64,000 nucleotides of DNA from Salibacter halophilus (GCF_008806325.1 NZ_WACR01000006.1:62001-126000); one strand, 5' to 3'. Positions 9,181 to 16,969 are shown, numbered from the stretch's first letter. Notes: generated by a model not told the origin, from the sequence alone. Translations and numbers: made by a program.

Positions 9181-12100
9181 ATGAGAAAACTTTACTTCGG
9201 CTTTTTGTCGATGGTATTTGCATTAATTGCAATTAATGTTAGTGCTCAAACTGTTGTATCGCAACAGAGTTTTGAAGGCACTACATCGGATGACTGGAAC
9301 TACACCGTAACCCCTACAAACTTCAATGGTGGCGGTGATATTTGGGACACTGTAACTACACTTCCAAATGTAGCATCAATGCCTACAGCTGGTTCTTATT
9401 TTTGGGGTGTTCGGGATCTCAACAGCCCAAATGGAACTACTGGTTTTGCTGAAATCAATTTTGATACTGTTCATACTTCTTCAATTTCAACTGGCTACAT
9501 TGCCTTTGACTATGACATTTATCAATTTGATAGTGGAGATGATGTACAATACGAGGTTTTTGCAAACGGAACTTCTCTTGGCGTTGACACAATTATTGAT
9601 GGATTTTCAAATCTATCTGCAGTAGGAACTGTAAACGTTGCAATTCCGTCAAATACTGACAGTGTAAGACTTAAGCTCTATGTTAAGCAAAATGGCGGAA
9701 GTGACTACGCTGGTTTTGATAACTTTAGAGTAATGAGTGGATCTATTCCAACTCCCCCATCAACTCCATTTTACAACATTGCTGACATTAATAATGTAGA
9801 CGCAAACGGTGTTGCAGATTCTCTCAACGTTACTTGTTTCACTCAAGGGCTTGTTCTGGGAGTTGACCTCAACTCTGGCGGAGGATATTCTTTCACACTT
9901 TGGGATGGTGAAGGTATTGGCGTTTACAACAACTCTGATGTGAATGGTTACTCTGTTCAGGAAGGTGATTCAATCATCATTCGCGGAACAGTAGATCAGT
10001 TCAACGGTCTTACTCAACTAGGAAGCATCGATTCAATTTCTGTTGTAAATACTGGAAATGCACTTCCTTCTCCTGCTGTTATCACGGCACTTGATGAGAC
10101 TACTGAAAGTAAGCTTGTTCGTTTTGATAACGCTGAAATCACAGCAGACCTCGGGTTTGGTAACTGGGAAGCTGTAAGTGGTATGGATACTATCACAATG
10201 CGTATTGAAACTGAAACAAATGTTGACGACTCAGTATCTTTAGCTGTTGGTGATTCGCTTTGCTACATCATCGGCCTTGGAGGTCAGTATGACAGCAACT
10301 CCCCATACAATGAAGGCTACCAATTGATTCCTCGTTACTTTGCTGATGTTGACACAACTTGTGGTTCTTCAAGTAACCCACCAGCTCCTTCAACTGATCC
10401 TTTCTACAATATTGCTGACATCAACAATGTTGATGCAAACGGTGTTGCCGATTCTCTCAACGTTACTTGTTTCACTCAAGGCCTAGTTCTTGGTGTTGAT
10501 CTCAACTCTGGCGGAGGATACTCTTTCACACTTTGGGATGGTGAAGGTATTGGCGTTTACAACAACTCTGATGTGAATGGTTACTCTGTTCAGGAAGGTG
10601 ACTCTATCATCATTCGCGGAACAGTAGATCAGTTCAACGGTCTTACTCAACTAGGAAGCATCGATTCGATTTCTGTTGTGAACACCGGAAATGCACTTCC
10701 TTCTCCGGCTGTTATCACGGCACTTGATGAGACTACTGAAAGTAAGCTCGTTCGTTTTGACAACGCTGAAATCACAGCAGACCTCGGTTTTGGTAACTGG
10801 GAAGCTGTAAGTGGTATGGATACTATAACAATGCGTATTGAAACTGAAACAAATGTTGACGATTCAGTATCTTTAGCTGTTGGTGACTCGCTTTGCTACA
10901 TCATCGGAATTGGCGGGCAATATGACAACAACTCTCCATACACTGAAGGCTACCAAATGATTCCTCGTTACTTTGCTGATGTTGACACAACTTGTGGTTC
11001 TTCAAGTAGCACTCCTACTCCAACAGGAACTCCTTTCTACAATATTGCAGACATCAACAATGTAGATGCGAATGGTGTTGCAGACTCTTTAGGAGTTGAG
11101 TGTTTCACAAAAGGTGTTGTTTTGGGTGTTAACCTGAGAACTTCAGGATACCAATTTACACTTTGGGACAATGAAGGTATTGGTGTATTCAACTTCAGTG
11201 ACGTGAATGGTTACACTGTTCAGGAAGGTGATTCTATCATCATCAAAGGTGAAGTTGATCAATACAACGGATTAACGCAAATGGGAAGCATCGATTCAAT
11301 CCACGTTGTAAACAGCGGAAATCCACTTCCTTCTCCATCGGTTGTTACTTCTCTTGACGAGTCAACTGAAAGTGAGCCAATTCAAATCAACAACGTTCTC
11401 GTAACAGGTGTGAGTGGTTCAAACTTTGAAATTGTGAATGCTACTGACACAATGACCATGCGTATTGATACAGAGACTGGTATTTTCAATGATATCACTC
11501 CTGCTGTTGGCGATTCACTATGCTCAATAGTTGGAATTGGTGGTCAGTTTGATGGATCTTCTCCATACACATCAGGCTATCAGATTTTCCCAATGTACTC
11601 GAGTGATCTCGACACAACATGTGGTGGTGTTACTCCTCCTGCTGTTGATCTCAACATTTACCCAATTGGTGATGTAACGACTGTTGACGCTAACGGTGAG
11701 CCAGATTCATTGGGTGTTGTTTGCGGTGTACAGGGTGTTGTAACAACTATCGACTTTAGAGTAAGTGGTTACGAACTCTACATTCAGGATGCTACAGGCG
11801 GAATCAACGTATTCAGCTTTAGCGATTACAACAATGTTCAGCCATTGATGGGTGACTCTCTACTCGTTTGGGGTGAAATCGATCAGTACAATGGTTTGAC
11901 TGAAATTATTGTTGATAGCCTAGAGGTTCTTAACTCAGGAAACTCTATTCCAAATCACAAGTTAGTTAATACTATCACAGAATCTGTTGAGGGTGAAATT
12001 GTTGAGATTCAAGACTTTGTAGTTAATAGTGTGGATAGTACTAATGCTGGTACAGGAGCAATTAATTACGGAATTAATAAAGGACAAGACTCATTAACTT

Positions 12101-12504
12101 TAAGAGTTAGAGATATTACAGGTATAAATGACATGATTACCCTTAATGTAGGCGATACCCTTTGCTCTGCAAAAGGCGCTGCCAGTCAATACGATGATCA
12201 AGCTCCTTTATTTGATGAATATCAACTTCTACCAGTTCAAATGTCAGATCTCACGGTGAACAACTGTGACTCTATTGAAAACTCAATCGGTGAGGTTGCA
12301 GAAAAAACTGAGCTTCGCGCTTATCCAAACCCAACCAACAACATGTTGAATTTCAACAAAACAATTGACTTTGTGATGTTCAACGCGCTTGGTGAAGAAG
12401 TTAAGCGTGCAACTCGCGTGAGAAGAATCAATGTAAGTGATCTTACAAATGGTATTTACTTCATCAAATCTGAGGATACTGTTCTCAAGGTTATCGTGAA
12501 GTAA
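9181..12504 (+). CDS. Secreted protein with four tandem ~210-residue repeats and T9SS sorting domain
   Basis: Exported protein of 1107 aa. It has a signal peptide (about 1-22, INVSAQ), an N-terminal beta-rich domain with a SYFWGVRDLNSP segment (about 23-190), and four tandem repeats starting at residues 197, 408, 619 and 826. Each repeat contains xxIxDxxxVDANGxxDS, then FTLWDxEGIGVxN and GDSIIIxGxVDQxNGLTQ. The fold resembles OB-like domains found in secreted Bacteroidota proteins (DUF5689-type); that assignment is inference. The C-terminus (about 1032-1107, ELRAYPNPTNNMLNF ... LTNGIYFIKSED) is a type A T9SS sorting domain. Repeats 1 and 2 are almost identical, which points to recent duplication. 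Function unknown; adhesin or binding protein is the best guess. Confidence 0.87.
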   Translation: MRKLYFGFLSMVFALIAINVSAQTVVSQQSFEGTTSDDWNYTVTPTNFNGGGDIWDTVTTLPNVASMPTAGSYFWGVRDLNSPNGTTGFAEINFDTVHTSSISTGYIAFDYDIYQFDSGDDVQYEVFANGTSLGVDTIIDGFSNLSAVGTVNVAIPSNTDSVRLKLYVKQNGGSDYAGFDNFRVMSGSIPTPPSTPFYNIADINNVDANGVADSLNVTCFTQGLVLGVDLNSGGGYSFTLWDGEGIGVYNNSDVNGYSVQEGDSIIIRGTVDQFNGLTQLGSIDSISVVNTGNALPSPAVITALDETTESKLVRFDNAEITADLGFGNWEAVSGMDTITMRIETETNVDDSVSLAVGDSLCYIIGLGGQYDSNSPYNEGYQLIPRYFADVDTTCGSSSNPPAPSTDPFYNIADINNVDANGVADSLNVTCFTQGLVLGVDLNSGGGYSFTLWDGEGIGVYNNSDVNGYSVQEGDSIIIRGTVDQFNGLTQLGSIDSISVVNTGNALPSPAVITALDETTESKLVRFDNAEITADLGFGNWEAVSGMDTITMRIETETNVDDSVSLAVGDSLCYIIGIGGQYDNNSPYTEGYQMIPRYFADVDTTCGSSSSTPTPTGTPFYNIADINNVDANGVADSLGVECFTKGVVLGVNLRTSGYQFTLWDNEGIGVFNFSDVNGYTVQEGDSIIIKGEVDQYNGLTQMGSIDSIHVVNSGNPLPSPSVVTSLDESTESEPIQINNVLVTGVSGSNFEIVNATDTMTMRIDTETGIFNDITPAVGDSLCSIVGIGGQFDGSSPYTSGYQIFPMYSSDLDTTCGGVTPPAVDLNIYPIGDVTTVDANGEPDSLGVVCGVQGVVTTIDFRVSGYELYIQDATGGINVFSFSDYNNVQPLMGDSLLVWGEIDQYNGLTEIIVDSLEVLNSGNSIPNHKLVNTITESVEGEIVEIQDFVVNSVDSTNAGTGAINYGINKGQDSLTLRVRDITGINDMITLNVGDTLCSAKGAASQYDDQAPLFDEYQLLPVQMSDLTVNNCDSIENSIGEVAEKTELRAYPNPTNNMLNFNKTIDFVMFNALGEEVKRATRVRRINVSDLTNGIYFIKSEDTVLKVIVK
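9769..12260 (+). repeat. Coding tandem repeats (period 633, 633, 621 bp)
   Basis: Repeat units begin at 9769, 10402, 11035 and 11656. Units 1 and 2 are identical in protein sequence for roughly the first 165 residues and differ at only a few later positions, with scattered synonymous differences in the DNA. Units 3 and 4 are progressively diverged. This looks like stepwise unequal crossing-over within one gene. Confidence 0.93.
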
Positions 12505-12530
12505 AACGCACAATTTTCGATAAACAAAAA

Positions 12531-12560
12531 GGGCTTCAGAAATTCTGAAGCCCTTTTTTT
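12531..12560. terminator. Intrinsic terminator
   Basis: GGGCTTCAGAA (12531-12541) pairs with TTCTGAAGCCC (12543-12553). The innermost bases must form the loop. Eight T's follow. It ends the 9181 transcript. Confidence 0.85.
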
Positions 12561-12576
12561 ATGTCTGCATGATATT

Positions 12577-12631
12577 GGTCAGATCCGTCATAAATAGTGA
12601 CGAAAAGCCGGCTGTAGTTCCGGCTCTGACC
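12577..12631. repeat. Inverted pair of the GGNTCTGACC motif between convergent genes
   Basis: GGTCAGATCC at 12577-12586 and GGCTCTGACC at 12622-12631 are inverse copies of the window-wide motif, paired at 9 of 10 positions, with a 35-nt spacer that itself contains AGCCGGCT. The pair lies just past the terminator of the 9181 gene and just before the 3' end of the kinase gene. Confidence 0.75.
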
Positions 12632-12640
12632 GTTATCGTT

Positions 12641-13567
12641 TTATACTAATGAAATATCGAACTGAGTGAGGTTTACAAACTCGCGAACGCGCTCATCGAA
12701 ATCTTCCTGTGTTACGTTTTGCAGTCGCTCCGTTCCAAACTGCTCAACGCAGAAAGAAGCCATTGCAGAACCCACGATTACGGCACGCTTCATGTTTTCA
12801 AAGGAAATATCCTTCGTAGAAGCCAAATGACCGATAAATCCGCCAGCGAATGAGTCTCCGGCACCAGTTGGGTCAAAAACCTCTTCGAGCGGCAATGCAG
12901 GCGCAAAGAACACTTCATTCTCGTTATTGAAGAGAAGCGCTCCGTGTTCACCTTTTTTGATCACCAAAAACTCTGGTCCCATCCTGAGGATTTCCTGAGC
13001 TGCTTTCACAAGGCTGTACTCTCCAGAAAGCTGACGAGCTTCCTCATCGTTGATCGTCAATACGTCAACTTTTTTGAGCACTTTCTTGAGATCGTCCATC
13101 GCGATATCCATCCAAAAGTTCATGGTATCCATTGCGATGATTTGCGGCTTGCGCTCACACTGCTCGATCACTTTCAACTGAACATCAGGAGCGAGATTAC
13201 CGAGCATGAGAAACTCAGGGTTTTTGTACTCTTCAGGCAATACCGGATCGAATTTTTCCAGAACGTTGAGTTCTGTTACCAGGGTATCGCGGGTGTTCAT
13301 ATCGTTGTGATACTTACCACTCCAAAAGAAGCTTTTTTCATCTTCTTTTATTTGAAGACCCTGCTGATCGATTCCGCGCATGTCTAGCATTGCCAGGAAG
13401 TCCTTTGGGAAGTCTCCTCCCACAACGCTAACAATTCCGCTTTTCTTTTTGAAGAATGAAGAGGCGATACTGATGTAAGTACCTGCGCCTCCGACAATTT
13501 TATCACTTTTACCGAAAGGTGTTTCAATTGCATCAAATGCAACTGAGCCTACTGTAACTAATTCCAT
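12641..13567 (-). CDS. PfkB-family sugar/nucleoside kinase
   Basis: ATP-dependent kinase of the ribokinase/PfkB superfamily, 308 aa, cytoplasmic. The start at 13567 gives MELVTVGSVAFDAIETPFG; the frame is open to 13675 but the extra 36 residues are not family-like. Signature motifs: GGAGTYISIASSFF (substrate-side glycines, about 26-39), TINDEEARQL (about 171-180) and DPTGAGDSFAGG (232-243), with catalytic base Asp238. The substrate is not clear; close family members act on adenosine, ribose or fructose-type sugars. A TAnnTTTG element lies 26-33 nt upstream of the start. It is a monocistronic unit convergent with the 9181 gene. Confidence 0.9.
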   Translation of the reverse strand: MELVTVGSVAFDAIETPFGKSDKIVGGAGTYISIASSFFKKKSGIVSVVGGDFPKDFLAMLDMRGIDQQGLQIKEDEKSFFWSGKYHNDMNTRDTLVTELNVLEKFDPVLPEEYKNPEFLMLGNLAPDVQLKVIEQCERKPQIIAMDTMNFWMDIAMDDLKKVLKKVDVLTINDEEARQLSGEYSLVKAAQEILRMGPEFLVIKKGEHGALLFNNENEVFFAPALPLEEVFDPTGAGDSFAGGFIGHLASTKDISFENMKRAVIVGSAMASFCVEQFGTERLQNVTQEDFDERVREFVNLTQFDISLV

Positions 13568-13592
13568 GAAAATTTTTCGTTTAAAATTTTGC

Positions 13593-13600
13593 CAAAGATA
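13593..13600 (-). promoter_or_regulatory. Bacteroidota -7 element for the kinase gene
   Basis: On the minus strand this reads TATCTTTG, a match to TAnnTTTG, 25 nt before the ATG at 13567. No clear TTG -33 element was found. Confidence 0.45.
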
Positions 13601-13678
13601 TTGTTTAATTGGTGTCTTGTTAGTAATATTGCCTCCCATTTTGAAACAGACACCATATAAATGGTGGGAAAACAAAAT

Positions 13679-13752
13679 TCCTCAGTAGCTCAGTTGGTTA
13701 GAGCATCTGACTGTTAATCAGAGGGTCGTTGGTTCGAGTCCAACCTGAGGAG
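13679..13752 (+). tRNA. tRNA-Asn (GTT)
   Basis: A 74-nt cloverleaf. Acceptor TCCTCAG (13679-13685) pairs with CTGAGGA (13745-13751), with discriminator G13752. The D-arm contains AGCTCAGTTGGTTAGAGC. The anticodon stem TCTGA/TCAGA encloses loop CTGTTAA with anticodon GTT at 13713-13715. The T-loop is GTTCGAGTC. CCA is not encoded. The accessory cassette region begins about 270 bp downstream, so the tRNA could mark an integration hot spot, although no duplicated tRNA end was found. Confidence 0.97.
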
Positions 13753-13762
13753 CAGAAAAATT

Positions 13763-13798
13763 AAAGCGTTATAACTTTTTGTTATAGCGCTTTTTTTT
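13763..13798 (+). terminator. Terminator after tRNA-Asn
   Basis: AGCGTTATAAC (13765-13775) pairs with GTTATAGCGCT (13781-13791), including one G-T wobble, and is followed by a run of T's. Confidence 0.8.
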
Positions 13799-14022
13799 GC
13801 TTCTATTCCCGGGTTCTTCACCTCCCGCTTTTAACCAACCAACTGTATAATTTCTCTCACACTGGTTCGTGTATTCTATTCAAAGAGAACTCCTTTCAAT
13901 TTGTTTTTATTCTGGTTTTTGTAGTTTTACGGTTAAGAGAAGTAAAATTGATACAAATAAAAATTCACTTATCCCCGGTTTTAAGGTGGGTTAAAGGGAC
14001 ATTTTTTCAAGTTATAAGTTAG

Positions 14023-14666
14023 TTGGCGGGCATGCAAAAAATGACGACAAAGACAGTAAAATATAAAGATTGGACTTTTGAAGTTGACTACGGACGAACA
14101 AAAGAAGTTTACGACAAGGTTAAACACGGAAGTCCAGAAGGATGTGCTTGTAATGACTGTAAAAATTTCGCGACAAATAGGGAAAACATTTATCCAGCCG
14201 AAATTAAAAACTTGCTATCAGAATTCGGAATTGACTACAAAAAGGAATCTGAAATTTATCACATGGCACTACTTGAAAGTGGACTTCACCATTACGGTGG
14301 TTGGTTTCACTTCAAAGGAAAAATAATAGAAGGAAAGGACTGTAAAATTGACCTTGGTGGCGGTGGAAGTACTTTTGACACAGCTAAAGTTGCAGACGAC
14401 TTTGAAATTGCATTTATGAAAGGAAGTGACTTGACCTTTTTTGACAAAGAAGTAAAGGACGACTTGATTCAAATTGAGTTCATTGCTGACTCCGAATGGG
14501 TGATAGACAAAGAAATAGAAAGTGAATAAAAAAGCACGACCCGCCAACAATGGGTATAAAACATAGGGCGGACAGTGGTTTCCGCGAGTTTCGGGTTCTT
14601 AGTAAGTTTGGTTTCGGCCAGACAGAAAAGTGCTTCGTAGCGCCCTACGTTTTTTACCCGAGACCG
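14023..14666 (+). mobile_element. Gene cassette 1 (attC-like boundaries)
   Basis: The unit opens at GTTGGCGGG (14022-14030), and after its single gene carries the exact inverse, CCCGCCAAC (14540-14548), which starts an attC-like folded site ending at the next GTTGG (14666-14670). Boundaries are set by analogy with integron cassettes, where the cut lies after the G of the GTT core. No integrase gene is present in the window. The assignment as mobile is inference; the repeats themselves are seen directly. Confidence 0.55.
14041..14529 (+). CDS. Hypothetical protein, cassette 1 cargo
   Basis: A 162-aa protein of unrecognised family, starting MTTKTVKYKDWTFEVDYG. The ATG at 14041 is preferred; an in-frame ATG at 14032 and a TTG at 14023 would place the start inside the cassette-boundary repeat. 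Visible features are a Cys-x-Cys-x-x-Cys cluster (EGCACNDCKNF, about residues 34-44) that could bind a metal, a central SGLHHYGGWFHFKGK segment, and an acidic C-terminus. There is no signal peptide or membrane segment, so it should be cytoplasmic. It is the only gene of its cassette. No function is assigned. Confidence 0.75.
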   Translation: MTTKTVKYKDWTFEVDYGRTKEVYDKVKHGSPEGCACNDCKNFATNRENIYPAEIKNLLSEFGIDYKKESEIYHMALLESGLHHYGGWFHFKGKIIEGKDCKIDLGGGGSTFDTAKVADDFEIAFMKGSDLTFFDKEVKDDLIQIEFIADSEWVIDKEIESE

Positions 14667-14674
14667 TTGGTGGC
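14540..14674 (+). repeat. attC-like folded recombination site between the two cassettes
   Basis: Imperfect inverted repeat of 135 nt. Inner arms 14552-14570 and 14641-14659 pair at 17 of 19 positions. Outer arms CCAAC (14544-14548) and GTTGG (14666-14670) pair and extend by two or three bases. Between inner and outer helices the strands are unequal (3 nt against 6 nt, GAGACC), and a 70-nt loop closes the structure. This R box / spacer / L box / variable loop order is that of integron attC sites, but the core GTTGGTG does not fit the canonical GTTRRRY. Confidence 0.7.
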
Positions 14675-14686
14675 AATTTAATAACG

Positions 14687-15265
14687 ATGAGAAACGGATT
14701 TATTTACGTTATAACAAAATATGCAGTAAGGTTAGGTTACTATACTAATCTTGTTGAGCTTTTCAAGTGGATTTTTGGTTGTTTGACAAAAGATAGTAAA
14801 AGAACTTACAAGAACTTTGCTATTGACATTTTTATAATTCTAAAATGGGTATTTGTCTTGGGTATTTGGATTAAAGGCTATAATTCAAGCTTATTGACAA
14901 TTTTTACTTTATACCTGATTTGGACAAACCTCTTTACATATTTTTACTATCATTTTTGGAATGCAAAACGGATTGAAGAAATTGAACATGGTCAAAGACG
15001 ATTTATAAACCTTGTGATAGCATTTTCATTTTCAAATATTTGCTTTGCTTACTTGTACAGTCTACCGTATAAGGAGAACTTCATTATGGACAAAGGTTTT
15101 GAAAGTAAGTTTTCATTCTTAATGTATTCAAGCTTTAATTCCTTATTTTCTGACTATAATTTCATTTCATCAGCGGATCAAATAGGCTCTATTTTGACCG
15201 CGACCCAGTTAACAATCACATTCGTATTTGTTTCAATATTATTAACTAAAACAATTCCAGAATAA
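14687..15265 (+). CDS. Small membrane protein with degenerate ion-channel-like pore, partner of TIR-like protein
   Basis: A 192-aa integral membrane protein starting MRNGFIYVITKYAVRLG at the ATG 14687; a TTG at 14630 is open but lies inside the attC-like arm. Hydrophobic segments lie near residues 43-62, 66-88, 102-122 and 163-186. The C-terminal stretch SLFSDYNFISSADQIGSIL followed by TATQLTITFVFVSILL recalls the pore loop and last helix of two-TM potassium channels (SDYN where the filter motif GYGD would be), but lacks the selectivity filter. The stop overlaps the start of the TIR-like gene (TAATG), so the two are translationally coupled. The predicted role as a membrane effector is inference. 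Confidence 0.7.
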   Translation: MRNGFIYVITKYAVRLGYYTNLVELFKWIFGCLTKDSKRTYKNFAIDIFIILKWVFVLGIWIKGYNSSLLTIFTLYLIWTNLFTYFYYHFWNAKRIEEIEHGQRRFINLVIAFSFSNICFAYLYSLPYKENFIMDKGFESKFSFLMYSSFNSLFSDYNFISSADQIGSILTATQLTITFVFVSILLTKTIPE

Positions 15266-15834
15266 TGCCAAACAGAACAGGAACCTACATTGCCTTCGCA
15301 GCTGAAGGTGGAAAAAACGTAACAGAAACAGATTTCAGATATTACAACTTACTTAAAGGTTGGGATAAAATGAAGAATAGAGAATTCAAAATAGTAAACT
15401 CTCACGATAAGATTAGACTAATTCGGGGTTGGAGTTCAGAGCCTACTATTGTGAGAACTCTTAAAGAAAGAATGAAAGCCAGCAAAAGATTTATGCTTTT
15501 AGTAGGTGATAAAACTAAACTTGATGATGACTACATACCATTTGAAATTGAATATGCTGTAAAAAAATGTGGATTACCAGTAATTATTTGCTTTGTTAAT
15601 GAAAGAAACAGGCTCACTACTAAGACTTATAGAACTGAGCTAGATAAGCTGATACCAAAAACATTAAGAGATTTAATGAAGAATAAAGAAGTTAAAACGA
15701 TTCACATTCCTTTCAGAGAAAGAATCATGTCAAAAGCATTGGATGATTACGACTTTAACAATATGCCAAATCACTCAAGTGGACTCTATACTGAAAAGGT
15801 TTATGACAACTTATACGACAAAGGTGAAATATAA
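15265..15834 (+). CDS. TIR-like (ThsB/DUF1863-type) protein
   Basis: A 189-aa soluble protein resembling the TIR-like fold of Thoeris ThsB and DUF1863 proteins. Visible pattern: TYIAFAAEGG (strand A, about 7-16), YYNLLKGWDK (26-35), SHDK (46-49), a TIVRTLKERMKASKRFMLLVG block (about 61-81), then DYIPFEIEYAVKKCGLPVIICFV (about 89-111), where Glu94 and Glu96 are candidates for the catalytic acidic residue of TIR enzymes. The start is fixed by the TAATG overlap with the membrane gene. ThsB-type proteins make an NAD-derived signal that activates an effector; here the coupled membrane protein is the natural candidate effector. NADase activity is not proven by sequence. Confidence 0.7.
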   Translation: MPNRTGTYIAFAAEGGKNVTETDFRYYNLLKGWDKMKNREFKIVNSHDKIRLIRGWSSEPTIVRTLKERMKASKRFMLLVGDKTKLDDDYIPFEIEYAVKKCGLPVIICFVNERNRLTTKTYRTELDKLIPKTLRDLMKNKEVKTIHIPFRERIMSKALDDYDFNNMPNHSSGLYTEKVYDNLYDKGEI

Positions 15835-15840
15835 AAAAAC

Positions 15841-15963
15841 TGCCACCAACAATGGGTATAAAACATATGGCAGAGAAGGATTTCAGAAAGGTTCGTTCAA
15901 TTTTTTTGGTGGTCAAGTAATCGCTCCTAAATCTCGCATTACGCTTATATTTTGACGTTGAGC
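15841..15963 (+). repeat. Second attC-like site, right side degenerate
   Basis: The left arm TGCCACCAAC (15841-15850) and AATGGGTATAAAACATA (15851-15867) repeats 14544-14565. The right arm is poorly conserved: 15933-15963 keeps only parts (TTATA, GACGTTGAG) of the expected complement, and TTGGTGGTCA at 15906-15915 is an alternative partner for the outer box. This may be the decayed end of the array. Confidence 0.45.
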
Positions 15964-16003
15964 TCTAAAAACAATAGGCCATTATCTCAGGCATAAGAAC
16001 CCC

Positions 16004-16960
16004 CTAAAAAACCTCCCTCGCAATCTTCTGGATATTCTTACTCTTTCCCATAGAATAGTAGTGCAACACCGGGGATCCGTTTTTGATCAACTCTTTGGAT
16101 TGCTCAATGCACCATTCCACTCCAATTTCCCTGATAGCATCTTTCGACTTTGCTTTGTTGACCTCATCTACAAGAGCATCCGGTAAATCGAGGTGAAAAA
16201 TTTGCGGGAGTAATGACAATTGTCGCTCCGTTGAGAGCGGCTTCAACCCCGGAATAATTGGCACATCGATTCCCTCTTCGCGGCATTGTCTTTCAAACTC
16301 AAAGAACTTCGAATTGTCAAAAAACATTTGCGTCACGATGTATTCCGCCCCGTTTTCAACCTTCTTTTTGAGCCAGTACAGGTCGTTTTTCATGTTGGGA
16401 GCCTCAAAATGTTTCTCCGGGTAACCCGCTACACCAATACAAAAATTCGTTGGTGAATTGTACTTGAGGTCCTCGTCCAGATAAACCCCATCATTCAGGT
16501 TTTTCACCTGTTCCATCAAGTCAATTGCGTAAGCGTGCCCATTGGGCTCGGGAGTGAATCTCTTTTCAGATTTGATCGGATCTCCGCGCAAAACCAACAC
16601 GTTGTCAATTCCCAAAAAGTCCAGGTCGATCAACGCATCCTCAGTATCCTGCTTGGTAAAACCTCCGCAAATAATATGCGGCACCGCATCGATCTTGTAC
16701 TTGTGCATAATCGCTGCGCAAATCCCTACTGTCCCGGGTCTTTTGCGTGTCACGGTTTTTTCCAACAATCCGTTTTTGTGCGTTTTGTACACATATTCTT
16801 CGCGGTGATACGTAACATCAACAAAAGGCGGTTTGAACTCCATCAACGGATCAATCGTGCTGTAAATTCCCTCGATGTTTTGACCTTTCAATGGCGGCAA
16901 AATCTCAAATGAGAAAAGTGCTTTGCCGTTTGCTTTCTCAATGTGTTCAGTAACTTTCAT
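16004..16960 (-). CDS. metF: 5,10-methylenetetrahydrofolate reductase
   Basis: Reduces 5,10-methylene-THF to 5-methyl-THF, the methyl donor for methionine synthase. 318 aa, a FAD-dependent TIM barrel. Motifs: FSFEILPP with active-site Glu19, VDVTYHREEYVYK, NVLVLRGDPI (folate/FAD region), GAEYIVTQMFFDNSKF and PIIPGLKPL. It is the last gene of the riboswitch-controlled operon, 9 bp after the large MetH subunit gene stop, which fits joint regulation by SAM. Confidence 0.96.
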   Translation of the reverse strand: MKVTEHIEKANGKALFSFEILPPLKGQNIEGIYSTIDPLMEFKPPFVDVTYHREEYVYKTHKNGLLEKTVTRKRPGTVGICAAIMHKYKIDAVPHIICGGFTKQDTEDALIDLDFLGIDNVLVLRGDPIKSEKRFTPEPNGHAYAIDLMEQVKNLNDGVYLDEDLKYNSPTNFCIGVAGYPEKHFEAPNMKNDLYWLKKKVENGAEYIVTQMFFDNSKFFEFERQCREEGIDVPIIPGLKPLSTERQLSLLPQIFHLDLPDALVDEVNKAKSKDAIREIGVEWCIEQSKELIKNGSPVLHYYSMGKSKNIQKIAREVF

Positions 16961-16969
16961 TCAACTTCT

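Larger units (their letters stand above)
14667..15957 (+). mobile_element. Gene cassette 2 (attC-like boundaries) carrying a membrane/TIR pair
   Basis: The unit opens with GTTGGTGGCA (14666-14675) and, after two genes, carries the perfect 10-bp inverse TGCCACCAAC (15841-15850), followed by the same AATGGGTATAAAACATA block as in site 1. The right boundary is uncertain. A degenerate 3' arm ending at GTTG (15957-15960) and a closer TTGGTGG (15906-15912) are both candidates. Confidence 0.5.

Noticed and set aside
9769-12260. CRISPR or other non-coding repeat array
   Set aside because: The repeats are long, in frame and part of one secreted protein. No CRISPR-like short repeat/spacer pattern was seen anywhere in the window.
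12944-13387. 147-aa plus-strand frame within the kinase gene
   Set aside because: Antisense shadow of a well-supported PfkB kinase; no family features.
13839-14026. A further attC-like site left of cassette 1 (CCAACTGTATAA against TATAAGTTAGTTGG)
   Set aside because: Only a short outer box pairs, with bulges; it could be chance.
14540-14674. Calling this a canonical integron attC site
   Set aside because: The core GTTGGTG and inverse core CGCCAAC do not fit GTTRRRY / RYYYAAC, and no intI gene is in the window; only attC-like geometry is claimed.
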